The notes under the pieces: generated by a model | Told to the model about the DNA's origin: nothing | The model's input: the letters and a program-made list of their open reading frames with translations, nothing else | Database searches by the model: none | Program-made: the position numbers and the translations under genes | NCBI RefSeq assembly: GCF_012273515.2 | Contig: NZ_CP050975.2 | Location: 9,610,001 to 9,674,000 of the forward strand | Reading direction: 5' to 3' | Length of the DNA: 64,000 nt | Origin: Streptomyces sp. RPA4-2 | Lineage (GTDB): Bacteria; Actinomycetota; Actinomycetes; Streptomycetales; Streptomycetaceae | Shown: piece by piece, positions 44,257 through 52,361 of the stretch | Layout: each line of letters starts with the position of its first letter | How positions within the stretch are numbered: position 1 is the first letter of the stretch

Positions 44257-45138
44257 ATGCCCTCTTACCCCATAAGCCTTAGGGCTTTACGCGCCTCGGC
44301 CCTCGCGCTGGTTATCGGCGCGGGCCTGACCGGTCCCGTCGCGCTGGCCACCACGGCCGGAGCCGCGGTGTCGTCGGCCACGGCCACGGCCACGGCCACG
44401 GCCACGGCCGCTGTCAACGAGTACGACTGGCAGCTCACCTACACGGCCGCGGCCCACCAGGTGAACAAGGTGACCATCGCCGAGTCGTACACCAGCGGGC
44501 ACGAGGCCATCACCTATGTGATCGACGACGTCGTCCCGATCCGCGCGGGGCACGGCTGCTCCTACCCGGTCGGCGCGGACCACACCAGGGTCTCCTGCAC
44601 GGTCGTCGCGCTGGAGAGTCAGGACCCGTACGCCGCCCTGGAGATGAGCCTCGGTGACGGCAATGACACCGTCACCTCCCGCAATGCCACTGGTCAGGTC
44701 TACTACCTCAACAGGATCGACCTCGGCTCCGGCAACGACAGACTGACCGACAACACCGGTCTCGACGGCAACGAGGTCGTCGGAGGGACCGGCAACGACA
44801 CCATCACGGTCGGCAAGCTGGCGTCCGTCCTCGCCGGTGACGGCAACGACACGGTCAACGCCGGCGGTGGGGACAACATCGTGAACGGTGGCAAGGGCAA
44901 CGACGTGCTCCACGGGGCCGCCGCCGGCCAGATCCTCAACGGCGACGACGGCAACGACACGATCTACGGCGGGACCGGCGACGACTCGCTGTACGGCGGG
45001 ACGGGCAACGACGTCCTGTACGGAAACAGCGGCGCCGACAAACTGTACGGGAACAGTGGCAACGACAAACTGTACGGCGGACCCGGCCGGGACACGCTTT
45101 CCGGCGGCCCGGGAAGGAATATCGTCCATCAGGACTGA
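44257..45138 (+). CDS. Exported RTX (hemolysin-type) calcium-binding repeat protein
   Basis: The 293-aa protein has a signal peptide (SLRALRASALALVIGAGLTG, cleavage after AGAA near 37), an Ala/Thr stretch encoded by about five CCACGG/GCCACG hexamers (44376-44411), a roughly 85-residue N-terminal domain with two cysteines and then about eleven nonapeptide RTX repeats of the GGxGxDxLx type (GGTGNDTITV, GGKGNDVLHG, GGTGDDSLYG, GGTGNDVLYG). The repeats fold into a calcium-bound beta roll outside the cell. No T1SS is adjacent; export is by Sec. GGAGG lies 8 nt before ATG 44257. Confidence 0.88.
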   Translation: MPSYPISLRALRASALALVIGAGLTGPVALATTAGAAVSSATATATATATAAVNEYDWQLTYTAAAHQVNKVTIAESYTSGHEAITYVIDDVVPIRAGHGCSYPVGADHTRVSCTVVALESQDPYAALEMSLGDGNDTVTSRNATGQVYYLNRIDLGSGNDRLTDNTGLDGNEVVGGTGNDTITVGKLASVLAGDGNDTVNAGGGDNIVNGGKGNDVLHGAAAGQILNGDDGNDTIYGGTGDDSLYGGTGNDVLYGNSGADKLYGNSGNDKLYGGPGRDTLSGGPGRNIVHQD

Positions 45139-45149
45139 CGGTTCCCGCG

Positions 45150-45210
45150 GTCCGGGGAATTGCGCGGCGATCCGTGCCGTTCCCCGGACGTGAACCGCGA
45201 CTTCGCGGTT
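45150..45210 (+). terminator. Double hairpin terminator after the RTX gene
   Basis: GTCCGGGGAA (45150-45159) pairs with TTCCCCGGAC (45180-45189), and AACCGCGA pairs with TCGCGGTT at 45193-45210. Both lie directly after the stop codon. Confidence 0.6.
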
Positions 45211-45388
45211 GCCCTTCGCCCATGACTTTCGCGGATTCGTACGCCGGTGGGTATTCCCGCCGTTGCGCCCGCTCCCAGCACGGTGACTTGGCACTCCTTC
45301 GAACAGGCCCCTGACGATGAGGGGTCGCCTGCGTACGAGCCGGCCGGTGCGACAGGGTGGGGTCTCCGAGCATGGAGGGGGCCTGCGG

Positions 45389-45607
45389 ATGAGTTACGAA
45401 CTGAGTGCGGTGATCGGTGATGCCGAGCTGCTCCGCGGTGTCTCGCGTACTGTGCCCGCCGCGCGGGCGGCACCACTCGGACAGGGTCTGTCGCTGATAC
45501 CGATGACCGGCGCGCTCTTCGACGCCGTGGCCGAAGACGGCGTCGGGGACGAGTTCTCCGCCGTGAAGCTGGGCCGGCATCGCCATGGCGACCAGTGGAT
45601 CGCCTGA
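45389..45607 (+). pseudogene. Truncated N-terminus of a Streptomyces hypothetical protein
   Basis: From ATG 45389 (GGAGGGGG upstream) the frame reads MSYELSAVIGDAELLRGVSR and APLGQGLSLIPMTGALFDAV, the conserved start of a common small Streptomyces protein of about 150 residues. After about 60 residues the similarity is lost (AVKLGRHRHGDQWIA) and a stop follows, so the gene is cut short. No function is known for the family. Confidence 0.5.
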
Positions 45608-45673
45608 AGGTCGTCCTGTGACGGCGCCGCCGAGGCCGGCCGGCAGACCCTCGGGCGACGCCCGAAGATCCTC

Positions 45674-45736
45674 GGTAGCCGGTAGCCGGTAGCCGGTAGC
45701 CGGTAGCCGGTAGCCGGTAGCCGGTAGCCGGTAGCC
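45674..45736. repeat. Nine perfect tandem copies of GGTAGCC
   Basis: The heptamer repeats exactly nine times over 63 bp between the truncated gene and the stop of the SDR at 45760. The copy number is a likely site of slippage. It is outside coding sequence. Confidence 0.95.
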
Positions 45737-45759
45737 CTCGGACGCGCGGAGGCGCGCGG

Positions 45760-46590
45760 TCAGTCGGAGACGGACTCGGACACCTCGCGCCACTTCTCGT
45801 CGGACTCGGTGATCGTCCGGGAGGCGGCCTGGGCGATCTCGTAGGCCTGGGCACCCAGCACGATCCGGACGGGGGCGTCCTCGCGTCCGGCGAGGTCGCG
45901 TACCACCTGGGCGACCTTGACGGGGTCGGACTCCGCCGAGTTGGCCGTCGAGCTGCTCCTGATCATGTCGGCGAAGGCGCCCACCGTCCGCTGGTAGGGC
46001 TCGCTGACCGGCGGAATGGTCATGGACGATCCGGCCCAGTCGGTGCGCATGCCGCCCGGCTCCAGCACGGTGACCTCGATGCCGAGCGGGGCCACTTCCT
46101 GGGCGAGGACGGTCGAGAAGCCGCCGACCGCCCACTTCGCGCTCTGGTAGGCGCTCAGCCCCGCCGAGCCGACCCGGCCGCCGACGGAGGAGACCTGGAA
46201 GATGTGCCCGCGGCCCTGCTCGCGAAGGACGGGCAGCACGGCCTTGGTGACCTGTACGACACCGTAGAAGTTGGTGTCGATCTGGGCGCGGAAGGCGTCC
46301 AGGGTGACGTCCTCGACGGAGGCGATGTCGCCGTAGCCGGCGTTGTTGACGACGACGTCGTAGCGGCCGAAGGCGTCGAGGCCCTCCCGAACGGCCCGCT
46401 GGACGTCGTCGTCCCGGGCGACGTCGAGGGCCAGGGGAAGGATCCGATCTCCGTGGCGGGCCACGAGGTCGTCGAGCTGGGCGGGCTTGCGGGCGGTGGC
46501 CACCACCTGGTCGCCGGCCTCCAGCGCCGCCTCGACGATGGCGCGGCCCAGACCGCGGGAGCTTCCGGTGACGAACCAGACCTTGGACAT
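45760..46590 (-). CDS. SDR-family oxidoreductase
   Basis: The 276-aa protein has TGSSRGLGRAIVEAALEAGD, NNAGYGDIASVED, the catalytic SSVGGRVGSAGLSAYQSAKW and the EPGGMRTDWAGSS loop, the pattern of Streptomyces SDRs that act on small carbonyls. ATG 46590 is used; the ribosome site is weak. It is divergent from a TetR gene, and three palindromic sites in the 198-bp spacer make it the probable regulatory target. Confidence 0.9.
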   Translation of the reverse strand: MSKVWFVTGSSRGLGRAIVEAALEAGDQVVATARKPAQLDDLVARHGDRILPLALDVARDDDVQRAVREGLDAFGRYDVVVNNAGYGDIASVEDVTLDAFRAQIDTNFYGVVQVTKAVLPVLREQGRGHIFQVSSVGGRVGSAGLSAYQSAKWAVGGFSTVLAQEVAPLGIEVTVLEPGGMRTDWAGSSMTIPPVSEPYQRTVGAFADMIRSSSTANSAESDPVKVAQVVRDLAGREDAPVRIVLGAQAYEIAQAASRTITESDEKWREVSESVSD

Positions 46591-46707
46591 GGACGTTCTC
46601 TTTTCTTCGTGGAGGGGGAGCGCGCGGGATGTCGCGCTGTGCTCGGCCTGCGGGCTGCCGGGCCCGACGGGTCCGCAGGGGTCCGCAGGGACTCCGGGGC
46701 TAATTGC

Positions 46708-46775
46708 AGACCGCCGGTCTCTTCTGTGGTTCACCGTAAGGGACCGCTGGTCTGATGTCAAAAGACCGATAGTCT
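46708..46775. promoter_or_regulatory. Three 13-bp palindromic operators (AGACCGNNGGTCT type)
   Basis: AGACCGCCGGTCT (46708-46720), GGACCGCTGGTCT (46741-46753) and AGACCGATAGTCT (46763-46775) share five-base arms around a three-base centre. The last ends 13 bp before the TetR start. They lie between the divergent SDR and TetR genes, so they are probably the TetR binding sites controlling both. Confidence 0.7.
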
Positions 46776-46788
46776 GTAACATGGCGGC

Positions 46789-47463
46789 ATGACGACTTTC
46801 CAGCGTGCGCGCAGCGAGGAGCAGCGTGAGATCCGGCGACAGGCGATCCTCGACACCGCCGCCGCGATGCTCGACGAGATGTCGGTCGGCGAGGTCAGCC
46901 TCAATGAGCTCAGCCGACGGGTCGGGCTGGCCAAGTCGAACGTGCTGCGGTACTTCGAGTCCCGTGAGGCGATCCTGCTGGAACTGCTGGACACCGCATG
47001 GAAACGGTTGATGGACGAACTGCCCGCTCTGCTCGCCGCGGGCATCGATGCGGAGCATTCGGTACGGCAGCGGGGTGAGGAGTTCGCCGCGGTGTTCACC
47101 CGCTCCCTCGCGGAGCGCCGGGTGCTGTGCGATCTGCTCAGCGCACAGGCCGGCGTGCTGGAACACAACGTGTCCGCGGCGGTGGCCGCCCGGTACAAGA
47201 GGGCGGCCATCGGCAACGTCGACGCGTTGGCCGGCCTCGCACGTCAGTACCTGCCCGAACTGGGCGACGGAGCGAGGCTGTTCAGTGCGCAGGCCTTCAT
47301 GATGGCCGGCGCCGTCTGGACCCACGCCCGGCCGTCCCCGGGCATGCTCGCCGCCTACGACGCGGACCCGTCACTCGCGGCCCTGCGTATGGACTTCGCC
47401 GGCACCCTGCGGGAGATGGTGGCCACCCTCATCGTCGGCACCCTCACCCGTACGGCGTCCTGA
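46789..47463 (+). CDS. TetR-family repressor
   Basis: The 224-aa protein has an N-terminal HTH (AILDTAAAMLDEMSVGEVSL, LSRRVGLAKSNVLRYFESRE) and a TetR_C ligand domain with VLCDLLSAQAGVLEHNVSAA. It is divergent from the SDR gene and is followed 29 bp later by the NAD(P)-binding gene, probably in one transcript. Three matching palindromes precede it. An ATG at 46781 is out of frame and not used. The inducer is unknown. Confidence 0.9.
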   Translation: MTTFQRARSEEQREIRRQAILDTAAAMLDEMSVGEVSLNELSRRVGLAKSNVLRYFESREAILLELLDTAWKRLMDELPALLAAGIDAEHSVRQRGEEFAAVFTRSLAERRVLCDLLSAQAGVLEHNVSAAVAARYKRAAIGNVDALAGLARQYLPELGDGARLFSAQAFMMAGAVWTHARPSPGMLAAYDADPSLAALRMDFAGTLREMVATLIVGTLTRTAS

Positions 47464-47492
47464 CCGCCGTCTCACCCCACCCGGGAGCAATC

Positions 47493-48161
47493 ATGCGCGT
47501 GGCCCTGTTCGGAGCGTCCGGAATGGTGGGGCAGGGCGTGCTGCGCGCCTGCCTCCAGGACGGGGAGGTCGAGGAGGTGGTGGTCGTCGTGCGCACGCCA
47601 CTGAAGGCGGAGCACCCGAAGGTACGGGAGGTCCTGCACACGGACTTCACCGACTTCGGCCCGGTCCAGGGCGAGTTGGAGGGCCTGGACGCCTGCTTCT
47701 TCTGCCTGGGCGTCTCCGCGGCCGGCCGGGACGAGAGGGAGTACACCCGGATCACGTACGACTTCACGCTGGCCGCCGCCCGCGCCGTGAGCGTGAACAA
47801 TCCGGAGCTGACCTTCACTTACGTGTCGGGGGAGGGGACCGACAGTACGGAGACGGGCCGTTCGATGTGGGCACGGGTCAAGGGCCGTACGGAGAACGCG
47901 CTGTTGGCCATGCCGTTCCACGCCTACCTGTTCCGTCCCGGCTACATCCAGCCGCGCAACGGAGCCGTCTCCAGGACGTCGGGCTACCGTCTGATGTACC
48001 GGCTCACGTCGTGGCTGTACCCCGTTCTCCGCAGGCTGGCCCCCAAGTACGTGACGACGACCGAGCACCTGGGCCGTGCGATGATCGCCGTCGTCGCGCT
48101 CAAGGGCGGCGGCCCGTCGGTGCTGCACAGCCCGGAGATCAACCGGCTCGGAGCCGAGTGA
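47493..48161 (+). CDS. NAD(P)H-binding (atypical SDR/epimerase-like) protein
   Basis: The 222-aa protein begins MRVALFGASGMVGQGVLRAC with the Gly-rich GASGMVGQG dinucleotide loop, then DACFFCLGVSAAG, TFTYVSGEGTDSTETGRSMW and the family's HAYLFRPGYIQPRNG. It is an atypical SDR like the bacterial TIP30-type proteins; no catalytic Tyr-Lys pair is obvious, so it may bind but not oxidise. GGGAGC precedes the ATG. It belongs with the TetR gene upstream. Confidence 0.88.
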   Translation: MRVALFGASGMVGQGVLRACLQDGEVEEVVVVVRTPLKAEHPKVREVLHTDFTDFGPVQGELEGLDACFFCLGVSAAGRDEREYTRITYDFTLAAARAVSVNNPELTFTYVSGEGTDSTETGRSMWARVKGRTENALLAMPFHAYLFRPGYIQPRNGAVSRTSGYRLMYRLTSWLYPVLRRLAPKYVTTTEHLGRAMIAVVALKGGGPSVLHSPEINRLGAE

Positions 48162-48356
48162 CGCGGCGGGACGACCGCACGCCGCCCGCTTTCCGGACGG
48201 TGGTCACGTCGGCGGCACCCCGGACACGAGCCAGGATTCCATCAGGATCGAAGTGATCGACCCGTGGCGTCGGCGCTCGCCATAGTGGTCGCATGCGTCG
48301 TCCATCGGCGCACGTGACCGTTCACCGGTGGGTGGACGACAACTCCGGGGGAACAT

Positions 48357-48767
48357 ATGCGTGTTCACAAGAAACTCGGTACGGCGCTCGCGACCGCGGC
48401 GCTGGCCGTCGGATTCGGCGCGGTGGCGGCCCCGTCCGCGCACGCCGCCGCGGGCTGCTGGACCAATGACGGCGGCATCAAGTGGTACTGCAACAACGTC
48501 TCGGGCGCAGCCGTCTACGGAATCATCGGCAACAACCACTCCTACCCGGACCCCGACAAGATCGTCGGCCACATGTACTCCAACCCGAGCTGGTTCTACT
48601 GCAAGGAGGACGGTCAGGCCTGGGTCGGCGGGCCGCACCCGACCCGCTGGCTGATGACCGTCGCCGACAACGGGCAACTGGGGTTCATGAAGGACACCGC
48701 GATCTACAGCGAGACGGACCCGGTGCAGAACTGCTACCCGAGCCTCCAGGCGACACCCGCGCGCTGA
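48357..48767 (+). CDS. Small secreted Cys-rich protein (136 aa)
   Basis: The precursor has a Sec signal (KKLGTALATAALAVGFGAVA, cleavage after AHA near 27) and a mature part with four cysteines (GCWTNDGGIKWYCNN, FYCKEDGQAWVGG, NCYPSLQ) and many Trp and Tyr. GGGGGAAC lies upstream of the ATG. It resembles other Streptomyces small exported proteins, function unknown, and it is the fourth such gene in the window. Confidence 0.8.
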   Translation: MRVHKKLGTALATAALAVGFGAVAAPSAHAAAGCWTNDGGIKWYCNNVSGAAVYGIIGNNHSYPDPDKIVGHMYSNPSWFYCKEDGQAWVGGPHPTRWLMTVADNGQLGFMKDTAIYSETDPVQNCYPSLQATPAR

Positions 48768-48850
48768 CACGGTCCCTTTCCAGGCCCCGGCGCGGGGCGA
48801 GAACGGCGATCGCGCGGGGCGAGGACGAAGGTGTGGGACCAATCGGATGA

Positions 48851-48883
48851 CGTGCCGGCCCGCGAGCGATCCGGGCCGGCACG
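48851..48883 (+). terminator. 12-bp stem terminator after the secreted protein gene
   Basis: CGTGCCGGCCCG pairs perfectly with CGGGCCGGCACG around a 9-nt loop, about 85 nt after the stop codon. Confidence 0.7.
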
Positions 48884-49103
48884 CCGCCGGGCGGATTCAG
48901 AATTCCCTTGAGAAACCCATGGAGCCCTGCGGGCGACCGGCCCGAACCATGGCCACCACGTACGCGTCGGCCCGAGGCACGGACCCGGTGCGTGATGCGC
49001 TTCGCGGCCCGGCTCCTTCCTGACCCGTACGGCTCGGGGCATGATCGTAGCGACAGATGATGAATGTCCTCATCGCTCGGTGAACCCCCTCAAGGAGGCG
49101 CTC

Positions 49104-50555
49104 GTGACGACGTCATCCCAGCCACGGGTATCGGGTCTGGAAATCCGTTCCATCGACTACGTACCCCTGGACGAGCGGCATGGAAAGCTGTGGCACCTGG
49201 GGCCTCTGTGGTTCATGTCCAACGCGCAGATCGCCACACTGGCGGTGGGCCTCATCAGCATCACCGGAGGCGGCAACCTCCTCTGGTCGCTGATCGCGAT
49301 CGCCGCGGGCACCATCCTCGGCACGTTCTTCATGGCCTTCCACTCCGCGCAGGGCCCGCAACTGGGGCTGCCGCAGATGATCCAGTCACGGCCGCAGTTC
49401 GGCTACGTCGGAGCCCTGTTGGTGTGGCTGTTCGCCTATGTGCAGTACGCCGGATTCAACGTCTTCAACACGATCCTGGCCGGCGAGGCCCTGCACAGCA
49501 CGGTGCACGGCGGAGTCAAGCCGTGGGTGGTCGTGGTCACGCTCATCGCGTTCGTCATCGCGCTGGTGGGCTACGACGTCATCCACCGCGCAGAGCGGGT
49601 CCTCACCTACGCCTTCCTCGTCATCTTCGGGGTCTTCACGGTGGGCATCCTGGTCACCCTGCACTATCCCGCAGGCTCCTTCGACCTCGGCGGCTTCAAG
49701 TGGACGCCGTTCCTCGCCCAGTTCGGCGTGGTCGCCGGTTACCAGATCAGCTGGGCCATCTACGTCTCGGACTACTCCCGCTATCTGCCACCCGACGTGA
49801 CCGTCCGCAAGACGTTCTACTGGACGTACTTCGGGTCGGCGCTCGGCGGTATCTGGCTGATGACCCTCGGCGCACTGCTCGCCGGGTGGGCGGGCAAGGA
49901 CTTCGAGACGATCCGCTCGATCAACGCGGCGGGCGACAAGGTCTTCAGCGGGTTCGGCGCGATCGTGCTGCTCTTCGCCGCCCTCGGCCTGGTCTCGGTG
50001 ACCGCGCTCAACATGTACGGCGGCTCCCTCACCCTCATCAGCGCGATCGACTCGTTCAGGAGAGTGCGGCCGACCGTCGCCGTACGGCTCGTGACCCTCG
50101 GACTCACCGCCGCGCTCTCCGTGGTGGGCGCGCTGGCCGCGACCGCCCACTTCCTGGAGAACTTCAACGACTTCCTGTTGCTGGTGCTCTACCTGTTCAT
50201 CCCGTGGACCTCCGTGAACCTCATGGACTACTACGTGGTGCGCCGCGGGCACTACGCGGTCGCCGAGATCTTCAACCCCCGTGGCATTTACGGCCGTTGG
50301 GGCTGGCACGGCATCGTCGCCTACCTGGTCGGCTTCGCCGTCATGGTGCCGTTCTTCTCCGTCGGAACGCTCTACGTCGGGCCCGCCGCGCACGCGCTCG
50401 GCGGCGCGGACATCTCCTTGTTCATCGGGCTGCCCGTCGCCGCGGTCCTCTACTGGCTGTTCACCCGCTCGATCGACGTCGAGGCCGAGACACGCCTCGC
50501 CGAAGCAGAGCTCACGGAACTGGAATCGGCCGCCCACGACCACCGGGAGCCATGA
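49104..50555 (+). CDS. NCS1-family nucleobase/cytosine permease
   Basis: The 483-aa protein has 12 hydrophobic segments and the NCS1 pattern: WHLGPLWFMSNAQIATLAVG, GPQLGLPQMIQSRPQFGYVG, SWAIYVSDYSRYLPPDVTVR and PWTSVNLMDYYVVRRGHYAV. It imports a nucleobase or related compound (cytosine, allantoin, hydantoin) by cation symport. GTG 49104 is chosen because AAGGAGG lies 5 nt upstream. It stands alone; no purine or pyrimidine catabolic gene is adjacent, so the substrate is unclear. Confidence 0.92.
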   Translation: MTTSSQPRVSGLEIRSIDYVPLDERHGKLWHLGPLWFMSNAQIATLAVGLISITGGGNLLWSLIAIAAGTILGTFFMAFHSAQGPQLGLPQMIQSRPQFGYVGALLVWLFAYVQYAGFNVFNTILAGEALHSTVHGGVKPWVVVVTLIAFVIALVGYDVIHRAERVLTYAFLVIFGVFTVGILVTLHYPAGSFDLGGFKWTPFLAQFGVVAGYQISWAIYVSDYSRYLPPDVTVRKTFYWTYFGSALGGIWLMTLGALLAGWAGKDFETIRSINAAGDKVFSGFGAIVLLFAALGLVSVTALNMYGGSLTLISAIDSFRRVRPTVAVRLVTLGLTAALSVVGALAATAHFLENFNDFLLLVLYLFIPWTSVNLMDYYVVRRGHYAVAEIFNPRGIYGRWGWHGIVAYLVGFAVMVPFFSVGTLYVGPAAHALGGADISLFIGLPVAAVLYWLFTRSIDVEAETRLAEAELTELESAAHDHREP

Positions 50556-50601
50556 CCTCCGCACTTGACCGCCATCGACGCACTCGGTCTTCGTATTCGC
50601 C

Positions 50602-50623
50602 CCCCGTTTCCCGGGAGACGGGG
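50602..50623 (+). terminator. Hairpin upstream of the tRNA, possible permease terminator
   Basis: CCCCGTTTC pairs with GAGACGGGG (one G-T wobble) around CCGG, 47 nt after the permease stop and 55 nt before the tRNA. The stem closely resembles that of the hairpin behind the tRNA (50756-50783). Confidence 0.5.
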
Positions 50624-50677
50624 ACTGCGCTATGCTCGATCTTGAGCTTCCCGGGCGAACTCCGGTCGTGGCTCGAT

Positions 50678-50750
50678 GCGTTGGTAGTCCAAGGAAAGAC
50701 GTCCCGCTTCCTGCGGGGAGATGCAGGTGCAAGGCCTGCCCGGCGCTCCA
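50678..50750 (+). tRNA. tRNA-Gly(UCC)-like gene with non-canonical T-loop, CCA encoded
   Basis: Bases fold into a cloverleaf by hand. The acceptor stem is GCGTTGG (50678-50684) with CCGGCGC (50740-50746), 7 bp including two G-U wobbles. T8 A9 are followed by a D-arm with G18G19 in the loop and a 3-bp stem. The anticodon stem TCCCG/CGGGG encloses the 7-nt loop CTTCCTG with anticodon TCC. The variable loop is AGAT. A perfect 5-bp T-stem GCAGG/CCTGC encloses TGCAAGG. The discriminator is T, then CCA at 50748-50750. Odd points are G instead of T at position 55, U at 37 and a 3-bp D-stem. The anticodon and D-arm fit tRNA-Gly. A terminator follows 6 nt later. Confidence 0.75.
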
Positions 50751-50755
50751 CATGA

Positions 50756-50783
50756 CCCCGTCTCCGGCATTCCGGAGACGGGG
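50756..50783 (+). terminator. 12-bp stem terminator for the tRNA and the convergent amidohydrolase
   Basis: CCCCGTCTCCGG pairs perfectly with CCGGAGACGGGG around CATT, followed by TTCTTCACTTC. It begins 6 nt after the tRNA CCA end. Confidence 0.8.
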
Positions 50784-50818
50784 TTCTTCACTTCTCCCCG
50801 GGAAGCGGATTCGGCACC

Positions 50819-51778
50819 TCACGGCGCGGACAGGCCGAGCAGGTCCGCCGCGTTGGTGTCGAGGATCATCGTGACCTCCTCCGGGCCGAGCCCCGAGTCG
50901 GCGATGTGGTCCACGGCCCGCAGGAAGACCTCCCCGTCCTCGTACGGGAAGTCCGTACCGAGCACGATGCGGTCCGCCCCGAAGGAAGCCACCGCGGCGA
51001 CCAGCGCGGGCGGATGCGCATGACTGACCGTGTCGTACCAGAGGCGGCGGGCGGCCACCGAGGGCGGCTCGGGCGTGCCGGGGGACTCGAAGGCCAGATG
51101 CTCGTCGAGCCGGCGGGGCAGCAGCGGCAGTGCCCCGCCCAGGTGCGACGCCAGGACGCGCATCCGCGGATAGCGCGCGGGAAGGCCCGCGAGGATCAGG
51201 TGCATGATCGCCACCGTGTCCTCGACCGGCGCCCCGACCATCCATGTCATGTCGTGCTCGGTGATCAGCGGGCTGCCGGCGCCCTCGCCGGCGGGGTGGA
51301 CGTACAGCACGGCGCCGCGCCGGTCCAGCTCCTCGTAGAGGGGGCCGAAGAGGGGATCGGCGAGTGTGCGGCCGAGCACGGTCGTGGTCACGCCGACACC
51401 GACCGCGCCCAGTTCGTCGAGGGCGCGGGTCAGCTCGCTCAGGGCCGCGTCCACGTGCGGGAGGGGCAACGCGGCGAAGGCGAGGAACCGATCGGGGAAC
51501 CGGGCCACCAGCTCCGCGTACGAGTCGTTCGCCGCCTCGGCCAGCGCCACGGCGTCGGACTCCGCGGGCAGGTGCGGGGACTGCGGCGCCGTGGAGAGCA
51601 CCTGGAGGTCGATGCCCGCCCGGTCCATCAGCGCGAAGCGGGCCTCCAGATCGGCATCCGTCGCGTCGGCGCCGATCCCGCGCTGAGTAGCCGTGTCGGA
51701 CTTCCCCAGACGTTCGAGACGGTCCAGGTACCCCGCGGTCCACAGGTGGGCGTGCACGTCGATGCGCGTAGGGGTCAC
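50819..51778 (-). CDS. Amidohydrolase-2 (ACMSD-like) family protein
   Basis: The 319-aa TIM-barrel metal hydrolase begins TPTRIDVHAHLWTAGYLDRL with the HxH metal motif, continues AAQSPHLP-like and FLAFAALPLPHVDAAL segments, VLASHLGGALPLLPRRLDEH with the metal His, and ends VLGTDFPYEDGE with the catalytic Asp. The group decarboxylates or hydrolyses small carboxylates such as aminocarboxymuconate semialdehyde. GTG 51778 is chosen by the conserved start; the ribosome site is weak. It is divergent from gcvH across 187 bp. Confidence 0.88.
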   Translation of the reverse strand: MTPTRIDVHAHLWTAGYLDRLERLGKSDTATQRGIGADATDADLEARFALMDRAGIDLQVLSTAPQSPHLPAESDAVALAEAANDSYAELVARFPDRFLAFAALPLPHVDAALSELTRALDELGAVGVGVTTTVLGRTLADPLFGPLYEELDRRGAVLYVHPAGEGAGSPLITEHDMTWMVGAPVEDTVAIMHLILAGLPARYPRMRVLASHLGGALPLLPRRLDEHLAFESPGTPEPPSVAARRLWYDTVSHAHPPALVAAVASFGADRIVLGTDFPYEDGEVFLRAVDHIADSGLGPEEVTMILDTNAADLLGLSAP

Positions 51779-51965
51779 CCTTCGATGGAACGCCCGGGAA
51801 GCGGTGCGGGCCACTCGACGGGGCGAGCGTTCACCGGCACGGAGCGCACCAACACGGTCTCTGCGGGCCGTTCGGGTGGTGGTGCGCGGGAGGCCGGACG
51901 CGCTCACGCAGACTGGCCCCGCCGACCGTGACCGTTCGGCATACGACAGCCCCGAAGGAGTCTTC

Positions 51966-52361
51966 ATGTCGAACGTCCCCAACGAGCTGAAGTACACCAG
52001 GGACCACGAATGGGTGCGGGTGGCGCGTGAAGGCGTGGTGCGTGTCGGCATCACCGACCACGCCCAGAAGGAACTCGGCGACATCGTCTTCGCGGAACTC
52101 CCCGCCAACGGAAGCGGCTTCTCCGCGGGCGACCCGTTCGGCACCCTCGAGTCGGTCAAGGCGGTGACCGAGGTCTACGCGCCGGTGTCGGGCGAGGTGA
52201 CCGCCCTCAACGATGAGCTCAACGACAGCCCCGAGAGGGTCAACGAGGACCCTTACGGCGACGGCTGGCTGATCGAGATCAAGCTCACCGACAAGAGTGA
52301 ACTCGACGGTCTGCTCAGCGACGACGGGTACGAGAGTTACATCAGCCAAGGCAACGAGTAG
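51966..52361 (+). CDS. gcvH: Glycine cleavage system H protein
   Basis: The 131-aa protein carries the aminomethyl group between the P and T proteins on a lipoyl-lysine. It has YTRDHEWVRVAREGVVRVGI, DIVFAELPANGSGFSAGDPF and the lipoyl attachment site GTLESVKAVTEVYAPVSGEV (Lys about residue 64), then PYGDGWLIEIKL. Length and motifs are normal. AAGGAG precedes the ATG. I looked for a glycine riboswitch in the 187-bp leader and saw none. No gcvT or gcvP is adjacent, so it is a stand-alone copy. Confidence 0.94.
   Translation: MSNVPNELKYTRDHEWVRVAREGVVRVGITDHAQKELGDIVFAELPANGSGFSAGDPFGTLESVKAVTEVYAPVSGEVTALNDELNDSPERVNEDPYGDGWLIEIKLTDKSELDGLLSDDGYESYISQGNE

Noticed and set aside
51779..51965. 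Glycine riboswitch upstream of gcvH
   Set aside because: No GGGAGAG...CTCTCAGG-type tandem aptamer can be found in the leader.
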